Of a DNA stretch of 11,615 nt, positions 6,141 to 11,615 are shown in pieces. This DNA is from Verrucomicrobiota bacterium (lineage in GTDB: Bacteria; Verrucomicrobiota; Verrucomicrobiia; Opitutales; Opitutaceae). The stretch covers positions 1-11,615 of the forward strand of contig JAEZSJ010000313.1 of the NCBI GenBank assembly GCA_023443985.1, given 5' to 3'. The notes under the pieces are model-generated. The model was given only the letters and a program-made list of their open reading frames with translations, ran no database searches and had not been told where the DNA came from. Position 1 is the first letter of the stretch, and each line of letters starts with the position of its first letter. The position numbers and the translations under genes are program-made.

Positions 6141-6196
6141 GTAGGTCGGGGTTTATCCCCGATTTCCGGAAGAGTCGGGCGTAAAGCCCGACCCAC
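6141..6196. repeat. REP-like double-hairpin element
   Basis: Two adjacent hairpins with 5-nt loops: TCGGGG (6146-6151), loop TTTAT, CCCCGA (6157-6162); and GTCGGGC (6174-6180), loop GTAAA, GCCCGAC (6186-6192). The outer ends GTAGGTCGGG (6141-6150) and CCCGACCCAC (6187-6196) are themselves complementary with one mismatch, so the whole unit can fold in two ways. This is the architecture of a palindromic intergenic repeat. It lies in the spacer after coaC (stop at 6218). Confidence 0.65.
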
Positions 6197-6217
6197 GGGA
6201 ACGCGGTTTTGTCACGT

Positions 6218-6760
6218 TCAGCCGAGCGTCTTGAGGACCTCGACGGCAATGGACTCGGGATCCGGGAGCCGGCCGGGTCCGCCTTCGCCGCAGGCGTGCA
6301 TGCCCTCGGCGGGTTCGAGGAAGCGCACGCCCCAGCTGCGGAGCTTGGCGGCGCCGGCCTGCGTGGCGGGGTGCAGCCACATGCGGTGGTTCATGGCGGG
6401 CACGACCAGCCAGGGTTTCTTGTCGAGCTCCCAAGCCAGGAAGAGTGTGCCGAGCAGGTCGTCGGCCAGGCCGGCGGCGAGGCGGTTGATCGCGTTGGCC
6501 GTGGCCGGGCAGACGATGGCGAGGTCGGCGGAGCGGGCGAACTCGATGTGGTCGAGCGCGGCGCCGTCGGCCCACATGTCCGAATACACGTGGCGGCCCG
6601 TGAGCCCCTCGAGTGTCGACTTGCCGATGAAGTGCAACGCGGCCGGGGTGACGACCGTCTGCACCGTCACGCCGGCTTGGGCGAGCCGCGAGATGGTCGT
6701 GGTTGCCTTCGCGCAGGCGATGGAGCCGGTGAGGAAGAAGAGGACGTTTTTCGAAGCCAT
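6218..6760 (-). CDS. coaC: Stand-alone phosphopantothenoylcysteine decarboxylase
   Basis: An FMN-dependent flavoprotein that decarboxylates 4'-phosphopantothenoylcysteine to 4'-phosphopantetheine. The 180-residue protein is the length of the CoaC half of CoaBC. It has the flavin loop TGSIACAKA (11-19), the catalytic His71 in DHIEFARSADL, ATANAINRLAAGLADDLL at 86-103, the PAMN motif at 121-124 with Asn124, and the substrate-lid Cys157 in MHACGEGGPGRLPDP. These correspond to E. coli His75, Asn125 and Cys158. The protein ends cleanly in LKTLG with its own TGA and is in a different frame from coaB, so this is real gene separation, not a single frameshift. The ATG at 6760 has no Shine-Dalgarno. 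It sits 200 nt after panB and 146 nt before coaB. Confidence 0.96.
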   Translation of the reverse strand: MASKNVLFFLTGSIACAKATTTISRLAQAGVTVQTVVTPAALHFIGKSTLEGLTGRHVYSDMWADGAALDHIEFARSADLAIVCPATANAINRLAAGLADDLLGTLFLAWELDKKPWLVVPAMNHRMWLHPATQAGAAKLRSWGVRFLEPAEGMHACGEGGPGRLPDPESIAVEVLKTLG

Positions 6761-6960
6761 GGGGCAGCGGGCAGTGGAGGGCAGAGGGCAGAAGGCGGAT
6801 GGCGGAGAGGCGACAGAAGGAAACGAAGAGAACGAAGGGCGGAGAGAGAAGCCGGCAGGAAACGGAGGGCTGGAGGGTATGAGGCAGGTGGTTCGCCGGT
6901 GCGGATCGATCTTCGTGCTCTTCGTTATCTTCTGTGGTTCCGGTGCTCCGGAACGGGCGG
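6761..6960. repeat. Repeat-filled spacer between panB and coaC
   Basis: This 200-nt gap contains no gene. GGGCAG occurs four times near coaC (6762-6767, 6769-6774, 6779-6784, 6786-6791). A 27-nt segment at 6811-6837 and its imperfect reverse complement at 6911-6937 match at 23 of 27 positions, forming long arms about 73 nt apart. Each arm has an internal CTTCGTxCTCTTCGTT double motif on one strand. The + strand is strongly purine-rich from 6761 to about 6885, then becomes pyrimidine-rich. It resembles a dispersed intergenic repeat rather than a promoter, but a promoter for coaC-coaB could lie inside. Confidence 0.65.
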
Positions 6961-7752
6961 TCAGCGGAAACTTTCCTTCTCGCTGGGGAAGGTGCCTGTG
7001 CGGACGGCGTCGGCGTAGGCGGCGACGCCGGTTCTCATCACCGCCGCGCTCTCGGCGAAACGGCGGACGAACTTCGGTTTGAACTCGGGCGTGAGGCCGA
7101 GGAGATCGTGGAAGACCAGCACCTGGCCGTCGCAATCGGCGCCGGCGCCGATGCCGATCGTCGGGATCTGCAGCGTCTCGGTGACGCTCTTCGCCAAGGA
7201 GGCGGGCACGCACTCGAGCACCATCGAGAAACACCCCGTCTCCTGCAGCGCGGCCGCGTCGGCGCGGAGTTGCGCGGCCTCGGCGGGCTCCTTGGCCTGC
7301 ACCTTGTATCCGCCCAAGGCATGCACGGATTGCGGCGTGAGGCCGAGATGGCCCATCACCGGAATGCCGGACTCGACGAGATGGTGCAGCACGTCGGCAT
7401 GGCCGCGCACGCCCTCGGCCTTCACCGCATGGGCGCCGGCGCGGAGGAGGGCGGCGGCGCTGTCGAGCGCGTGGGCGAAGCCCTTGCGCACGGCGAGGAA
7501 TGGAAGGTCGGCGACGACGAGCTTCTCGGGCGCGTTCTTCGCGACGAGCCGGGTGTGCATCGCCATGATCTCGGTGGTGGCGCCGAGCGTGTCGCGCTCG
7601 CCGTAGAGCGTCATCATCACGCTGTCGCCGACGAGGAGGCAGTCGACCGGGGAGTCGGCCAACAGCCGCGCGGACCACGCGTCGTACGCGGTGATCACCA
7701 CGATCTTGCGTCCTTCCGCCTTGGCGGCGGCGAACTCGCGAATCGTTTTCAT
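6961..7752 (-). CDS. panB: 3-methyl-2-oxobutanoate hydroxymethyltransferase
   Basis: Transfers a hydroxymethyl group from 5,10-methylene-tetrahydrofolate to 2-oxoisovalerate to make ketopantoate, the first step of pantothenate synthesis. The protein has 263 residues (E. coli PanB has 264) and a TIM-barrel fold. Metal and active-site residues are in place: VGDSVMMTLYG with Asp43, VADLPF with Asp82, VKAEG with Glu113, MGHLGLTPQSV with His135, VLECVP with Glu180, and IGIGAGADCDGQVLVFHDLLG near 199-219. They match E. coli Asp45, Asp84, Glu114, His136 and Glu181. The ATG at 7752 gives the usual N-terminus (MKTIREFAAAKAEGRKI); no Shine-Dalgarno is visible. It is first in the panB-coaC-coaB block. 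A promoter is probably in the 79-nt gap 7753-7831, where I see no consensus boxes. panC is not in the window. Confidence 0.97.
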   Translation of the reverse strand: MKTIREFAAAKAEGRKIVVITAYDAWSARLLADSPVDCLLVGDSVMMTLYGERDTLGATTEIMAMHTRLVAKNAPEKLVVADLPFLAVRKGFAHALDSAAALLRAGAHAVKAEGVRGHADVLHHLVESGIPVMGHLGLTPQSVHALGGYKVQAKEPAEAAQLRADAAALQETGCFSMVLECVPASLAKSVTETLQIPTIGIGAGADCDGQVLVFHDLLGLTPEFKPKFVRRFAESAAVMRTGVAAYADAVRTGTFPSEKESFR

Positions 7753-7831
7753 GGAAGGCGCAGGAAACGGCAAGACGGGCGGCGGTGCAAGCTGCCAACC
7801 GCGGCACCTCCGGCGCGGTCCGGGCGGCCCG

Positions 7832-9031
7832 TCAGGGCGCGACCGTGGTGAAATGCAGTGTCGGCGCGGCGCCCGCGGGGGCGTCTTCGGAGGCGTGGAA
7901 ACTCGCGTTGATGGCGCCGAGCGGGCGGAGGACGAGCCCCTTGGTCGTGCCGTCGAGCAGACGTTGGAGAACCGGCCGGGGCAGCGTGACGTAGGTCTTC
8001 CCGCCCGGTGCGGGGGCGACGTCGACATCCTGCGTCATCTGCGAATTGAAGACCTCCGCCTCGGGTGCGCCGTGGAGCAGGCTGTGGAACGTGACCGTCT
8101 TCTGGTCCCAGTCGGGATCACCGCCCAGCACTTCGAAGATCCGCACCTTGCCGAACTCGATGCCGAGGTCCTCGCCGAGCGCGGCGACGTAGTTTCCGCC
8201 CAGTGCGACGGAGTGCGTGGTGAGTTCGAGCACGGCGGCGCCGGCGGCGCGCTTGCCGCGGAAGGAGGCGAAGTCCCAGCGCAACACCGGCCACTGCCGG
8301 GGGTCCACGGTGAGCACGCGCGTGAATCCCGATGGGCTGGATACGCGCCAGTCGTCGAAGTTCACCTCGGGGAACTCGGGATTGACGGTGCCGTCGTGCG
8401 CGACGGGCAGGTGGATCGCGAAGGTGGCGAGGTCCGGGATCGGCGGGTGGTAGACGAGCGGTTCGCCGAGGTCGGGGCCGCTCTCGGCGGGGCGGACGAC
8501 GTCGGCGCGGTAGTAGTCGACGTCGATCTCGTACGTTTCGGGCCCGAGGTCGGTGCCGGCGAACTGGACGAACACGTTGTCGCCGGGGCGGGCATCGAAG
8601 TTGCGCGTGGTCATGCTGATCGTATGCCAGCCGGTGTCGGGCAGGTCGTACTCGCGCAGGTGCTCGTGGAAATCGGTGGTGCGCTGCGTGTTCACCATGA
8701 AGTTCACGCGGCACGGGGCGCGGCGGGCGCGCACGCGCGCCTCCACGCGCAGCTCATGGGCCGCGTCGGCCAGCCGGGCGACATCGATGGCGGGGGCGAC
8801 ATCGCGCTTGATGAGCGCCCACCAGACCCCGTGGCGGTCGCGGGTGGCATCGATCTTGAGCGCGGCGTATCCGTCGGCCGGTACAAACCCGGCGGTGGCG
8901 GCGCCGTCGCCCGTCATGGTGAACCAGCCCTCGATCTTCGGCTGGTCGAACTGGTCGATGAACTGGGCGCGGCAGAGCGCGGGTGCGGCAAGCAGCGGCA
9001 GGAGGAGGAGCGGGCGCAGGGAGGGGATCAT
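7832..9031 (-). CDS. Secreted protein with CBM96/DNRLRE-like C-terminal domain
   Basis: An exported protein of 399 residues with no catalytic domain I can recognise. A clear signal peptide (MIPSLRPLLLLPLLAAPALCRA, cleavage likely before QF) is followed by a beta-rich jelly-roll-like region (about 24-175: FIDQFDQPKIEGWF, then WHTISMTTRNFDA and YEIDVDYYRADVV). The C-terminal half (about 200-399) has the pattern of CBM96/DNRLRE modules: VLRWDFASFRGKRAAGAAVLEL, KVRIFEVLGGDPDWDQKTVTF, then TKGLVLRPL, ASFHASED and PTLHFTTV at the end. Such modules bind acidic or other polysaccharides; binding by this protein is inferred. An in-frame ATG at 9043 would add four residues; neither start has a Shine-Dalgarno. 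It diverges from the DUF4038 hydrolase, suggesting a shared polysaccharide role, and lies 79 nt upstream of panB on the same strand. Confidence 0.75.
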   Translation of the reverse strand: MIPSLRPLLLLPLLAAPALCRAQFIDQFDQPKIEGWFTMTGDGAATAGFVPADGYAALKIDATRDRHGVWWALIKRDVAPAIDVARLADAAHELRVEARVRARRAPCRVNFMVNTQRTTDFHEHLREYDLPDTGWHTISMTTRNFDARPGDNVFVQFAGTDLGPETYEIDVDYYRADVVRPAESGPDLGEPLVYHPPIPDLATFAIHLPVAHDGTVNPEFPEVNFDDWRVSSPSGFTRVLTVDPRQWPVLRWDFASFRGKRAAGAAVLELTTHSVALGGNYVAALGEDLGIEFGKVRIFEVLGGDPDWDQKTVTFHSLLHGAPEAEVFNSQMTQDVDVAPAPGGKTYVTLPRPVLQRLLDGTTKGLVLRPLGAINASFHASEDAPAGAAPTLHFTTVAP

Positions 9032-9215
9032 GGGGTGCGGCATACCTGACCGGCGGCGGCCCGGATCGCGAGCGTGCGCCCGTGCTACCAGTTGACGCGT
9101 GGACCAGTTAATGCGGCCCGCGCACTTCAATAGTGTGCACGCCGGGCAAAGTGATTTTTCACCAAGCGTGGTCAGCTTCGCTCGCACCGCCACCCGCCCC
9201 ATGCCGCCCATCTCC
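9032..9215. promoter_or_regulatory. Divergent control region of the secreted-protein pair
   Basis: A 184-nt region feeding both secreted-protein genes. It contains a tandem near-repeat, ACCAGTTGACGCG (9087-9099) and ACCAGTTAATGCG (9103-9115), 11 of 13 identical with a 16-nt period. A TTGACG (9092-9097) in the first copy could be a + strand -35 box, but no good -10 box follows at 16-18 nt. GTGATTTTTCAC further down is a small inverted repeat (4-nt arms). The pattern suggests side-by-side binding of a regulator to roughly one and a half helical turns per unit. Confidence 0.45.
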
Positions 9216-11111
9216 ATGCGTACCCTCCGCCACCCGCTCGCTCTTCTCCTCGCCGCAGTTCTCGTCTTGGTCGCCCGCGCCGGCCGCCTGGAGCGGGGCG
9301 AGGCCCATGTCTGGGAGTGCCAGGAGATCACGCTCCAGTCGGCCCGCGACTATGCGAACCCGTACACGGAGGTCGACTGTTGGATCGAGCTCGAGGGCCC
9401 CGGCTTTGCCCGGCGTGTCCGCGGGTTCTGGGACGGCGGCCGCACGTTCAGGATTCGTTTCGTCGCCACCGCCCCCGGCGAGTGGCGCTGGAAGACGGCG
9501 TCGAACCAACCCGCCGATTCCGGCCTCAACGGCGGCACGGGCGCGTTGCAGGCGGTCGCGTGGACGGAGGCCGAGAAGCAGGCGAACCCCAACCGGCGCG
9601 GTTTCCTGCGCGCCGCCGCCGGGGGGCATACGCTGCAATACGCCGACGGCACGCCCTTCTTCCTCGTCGGCGACACCTGGCTCGCCGCCTCCACCTGGCG
9701 GCTGCCGTACCGCGGCGCCCGCCCGGCCGCCGACTACACCCCCGGCCCCGGGATCAGCTTCGAGGAGGCGGTCGCGTGGCGGAAACGGCAGGGTTTCAAC
9801 TCCGTCAGCTTCATCGCCGCGTTCCCGACCTGGGCCGCCGACCACCGCGGCGCCACCTTCAAGAACGCCGACGGTGTCTTCCTGCGCAACGCGTGGGAGA
9901 AGTTCGGCGCTTGGGCGCCCGGCGCCTCCATCACCACCGACGACGGCGCCACGACCACCGCCAAGGACATGCACGACGAGGCGGGGAACCGGCCCTTCGC
10001 CGTGTTCGCCGACCGCGAGGGGCTTGCGGACTTCGACCGCCTGGAGCCGGCCTATTTTCGGAGCCTCGACCGCAAGCTCCGCCACCTCGCCGACGAGGGA
10101 TTCGCGCCCTTCCTCGAGCCCGTGCGGCGCGACCACGGTCCGGCCTGGAAGGCGTATTTCGATTTCAACGCCTCCTACGCCCGCTTCGTCCAGTACCTCA
10201 TCGCCCGTTATGGCGCCTACAACCTGATCGTCAGTGGCATCCATCTCGACTGGATCCCCGCCGACTACTCGCTCACCGAGCACGAGTGGAACGACGCGCT
10301 CAACTTCCACCTCCGCACCTACGGCCCGCCGCCCTTCGGCCAACCGGTCACCGCGCTCATCGACAGCTCCACCTACAAACGCTTCGGCCACGGCGACAGT
10401 TGCCCCTGGTTGACGATGCACACGGTCGGCAACAATCCGCGCAACCACGCGATCTACGATTCGATCGAGGAGCTCTTCCGGCTCGAGCCCGCGTATCCGG
10501 CGGCCAACCTCGAGCCCTACTACACCGGCTGGAACCACTCGATCAACCGCCCCGGCGGCGAGACGCCGGAGGCGAACTCGCCGCGCGACAACTATTTCGC
10601 CCGGGCGCAGATGTACGGCTCGGTGCTTTCCGGCGGCCTGGCCGGCCACGTGCACGGCACCGCGGCGTACGACATCACCAGCACTGGCGAGCCGGAAGGC
10701 TGGCGGCCGTTCATCTGGGAGGCGCTCGCCTACGAGTCGGGCGCCCAGATGCGGCACCTGCGCGACTTCGTGCTCTCCGAGGGCCTCCGCTACCGCGAGC
10801 TGGCCCCGGCCTCGGCGGCGCTGCAGCCGCGGGTCGCCGCCGGCTCGTTGGCGGACGGGCTCGACGGCTGGTCGTTCCTCCTGCGCGACCGGGCGGCGAC
10901 GTTTGCGCTCCTCTATTTCGAGACGAAGGCCGTGCCCGCGCGCTTCACCGGCTTCAAACCGCGGGTGGCGTATTCATGGCTCTGGTTCGATCCCCGGACC
11001 GGCGGATGGGCGGCCCCGGTGGTGGTGAAGGCGGATGCGGAGGGCGTGCTCGTCGGGCCCGCGTTTCCGAGCGCCGAGGACTGGGCGGCGAAAGTTCTCA
11101 TCGTCGAGTAG
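9216..11111 (+). CDS. Secreted DUF5060/DUF4038 putative glycoside hydrolase
   Basis: An exported putative polysaccharide-degrading enzyme of 631 residues. The signal peptide is MRTLRHPLALLLAAVLVLVARA. A DUF5060 beta-sandwich follows at about 24-115 (VRGFWDGGRTFRIRFVATAPGEWRWKT has the usual GF-DG, RF and G-W-W-T pattern). A DUF4038 TIM barrel spans roughly 130-485, opening with GTPFFLVGDTWL (145-156) and containing MHTVGNNPRNHAIYD (401-415) and NLEPYYTG (431-438). A C-terminal beta domain (about 545-631) completes it. DUF4038 proteins include apiosidase-type (GH140-like) enzymes. Glu433 fits the nucleophile in the family's N-x-EP-x-Y-x-G motif. The strand where clan-A enzymes normally carry Asn-Glu reads NLIVSGIHLDW (336-346), with no Glu, so activity or mechanism may differ. 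An in-frame ATG at 9201 would add five residues; no Shine-Dalgarno supports either. Confidence 0.85.
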   Translation: MRTLRHPLALLLAAVLVLVARAGRLERGEAHVWECQEITLQSARDYANPYTEVDCWIELEGPGFARRVRGFWDGGRTFRIRFVATAPGEWRWKTASNQPADSGLNGGTGALQAVAWTEAEKQANPNRRGFLRAAAGGHTLQYADGTPFFLVGDTWLAASTWRLPYRGARPAADYTPGPGISFEEAVAWRKRQGFNSVSFIAAFPTWAADHRGATFKNADGVFLRNAWEKFGAWAPGASITTDDGATTTAKDMHDEAGNRPFAVFADREGLADFDRLEPAYFRSLDRKLRHLADEGFAPFLEPVRRDHGPAWKAYFDFNASYARFVQYLIARYGAYNLIVSGIHLDWIPADYSLTEHEWNDALNFHLRTYGPPPFGQPVTALIDSSTYKRFGHGDSCPWLTMHTVGNNPRNHAIYDSIEELFRLEPAYPAANLEPYYTGWNHSINRPGGETPEANSPRDNYFARAQMYGSVLSGGLAGHVHGTAAYDITSTGEPEGWRPFIWEALAYESGAQMRHLRDFVLSEGLRYRELAPASAALQPRVAAGSLADGLDGWSFLLRDRAATFALLYFETKAVPARFTGFKPRVAYSWLWFDPRTGGWAAPVVVKADAEGVLVGPAFPSAEDWAAKVLIVE

Positions 11112-11331
11112 ACGGAGTGAAGCCGCTCTGGGGTGGGGTGGTCGCCGGCCTGCTCCGGGCCCGCCTCGGCCTGCGCCGAGCCAGCAGACCGCGGCGGTTT
11201 TGCAGCAGAGGACGCAGAAACGTGTCGCGGTCGGACCCGGATTTGCGTCCTCCGGGGGCCGGGCGCGCAGCGGTCGCACGTGGGCAGGGTTTGCGGTCGC
11301 GGCGGGGCGGCGGGGGTGTTTCATCGGCGGT
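11112..11331 (+). promoter_or_regulatory. Structured spacer between the hydrolase gene and pepT
   Basis: No gene is visible in these 220 nt. CTCGGC (11165-11170) and GCCGAG (11175-11180) form a perfect stem with a CTGC loop, extended by CTGCT (11150-11154) with AGCAG (11183-11187) across an internal loop. TTTT at 11198-11201 follows, so this may be a weak terminator for the hydrolase. Further on, GAGGACGCA (11208-11216) and TGCGTCCTC (11244-11252) are perfect 9-nt arms around 27 nt, in what may be the pepT leader. I recognise no known riboswitch. Confidence 0.4.
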
Positions 11332-11615
11332 ATGAAGATCGACACCGCTGATCTGCTGGAAAGGTTCTGCCGCTACGTGCGGCTCGAGACGCGCAGCGAT
11401 GCGCATTCGGAGACCACGCCGAGTACGGCGGGCCAGTGGGACCTGTTGCGGCTGCTGGAGCGCGAGCTGCGTGAGATCGGCGCGAGCGAGGTCGAGATCA
11501 CGGAGCATGGCTATGTGCTGGCGACGCTTCCGGCGTCGGAGGGCTGCGAGGCGGCGCCGACGATTGCGTGGTTCGCCCACGTCGACACCGCGACGGAGCT
11601 ACCCGGCGGGGCGAC
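11332..11615 (+). CDS. pepT: Peptidase T (tripeptide aminopeptidase), 5' part only
   Basis: A zinc-dependent aminopeptidase of the M20B family that removes the N-terminal residue of tripeptides in the cytoplasm. The first 94 codons are present and the window then ends; the family is about 410 residues. The N-terminus matches E. coli PepT closely: LLERFCRYVRLETRSDA, TTPSTAGQWDLLRLLERELREIG, YVLATLPAS and WFAHVDTA. The last holds the His-x-Asp zinc motif of the catalytic domain. The ATG at 11332 gives the standard N-terminus; a GGCGGT just upstream is at best a weak ribosome site. Nothing suggests truncation other than the window edge. Codon use matches its neighbours. Confidence 0.92.
   Translation, partial: MKIDTADLLERFCRYVRLETRSDAHSETTPSTAGQWDLLRLLERELREIGASEVEITEHGYVLATLPASEGCEAAPTIAWFAHVDTATELPGGA

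Noticed and set aside
6141..6196. Reading the double hairpin as a CRISPR repeat or tRNA
   Set aside because: There is one unit only, no spacers, no acceptor or anticodon arms, and the two hairpins differ in loop sequence.
6761..6960. A small coding gene in the panB-coaC gap
   Set aside because: No frame has a start with a ribosome site and plausible composition; the gap is explained by repeats.
9099..9215. Earlier starts (GTG 9099, ATG 9111) for the DUF4038 gene
   Set aside because: They would put the tandem repeat inside the coding region and bury the signal peptide behind about 35-39 polar residues.
9159..10757. A 532-codon - strand frame opposite the DUF4038 gene
   Set aside because: It is antisense to a protein with a clear signal peptide and family motifs, and is Gly/Val/Arg-rich.

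Overview
The window is a G+C-rich bacterial chromosome segment with a strong third-position G/C bias. It carries eleven complete genes and one partial gene. The gene set points, by inference only, to Verrucomicrobiota and perhaps an Opitutaceae-like genome. The clues are separate coaC and coaB genes, a type III pantothenate kinase, secreted DUF5060/DUF4038 and CBM96-like polysaccharide proteins, weak or absent Shine-Dalgarno sites, and repeat-rich spacers. There is no rRNA or tRNA gene here to confirm this.

Layout. Positions 1-236 hold no gene. Two small heat-shock proteins (Hsp20 family) follow on the + strand (237-713 and 852-1244) and end at a good intrinsic terminator (1312-1353). A MscS-type mechanosensitive channel follows (1451-2761, +). 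Convergent to it on the - strand are panD (2899-3270) and coaX (3263-4012), which overlap by 8 nt. A 6-phosphofructokinase gene (4136-5398, +) diverges from coaX and converges on coaB. The - strand then carries panB (6961-7752), coaC (6218-6760) and coaB (5436-6071), transcribed in that order. Upstream of panB on the same strand is a secreted protein with a CBM96/DNRLRE-like C-terminus (7832-9031). It diverges from a large secreted DUF5060/DUF4038 putative glycoside hydrolase (9216-11111, +). The window ends in the 5' part of pepT (11332 onward, +).

How the genes work together. panB makes ketopantoate, panD makes beta-alanine, coaX phosphorylates pantothenate, coaB adds cysteine and coaC decarboxylates the product to 4'-phosphopantetheine. 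Five steps of vitamin B5/CoA synthesis are therefore clustered, in two - strand blocks separated by an opposite-strand phosphofructokinase. panC, a ketopantoate reductase, coaD and coaE are not present. The secreted pair at 7832-11111 looks like a small polysaccharide-degradation locus with a shared divergent control region. The Hsp20 pair and MscS are stress functions.

I found no CRISPR array, transposase, toxin-antitoxin or defence genes, and no clearly new multi-gene system. The least explained features are the intercistronic repeats inside the panB-coaC-coaB block, unusual residues in CoaX and in the glycoside hydrolase, a tandem 13-nt repeat in the glycosidase control region, and a phosphofructokinase with a mixed ATP/PPi signature.
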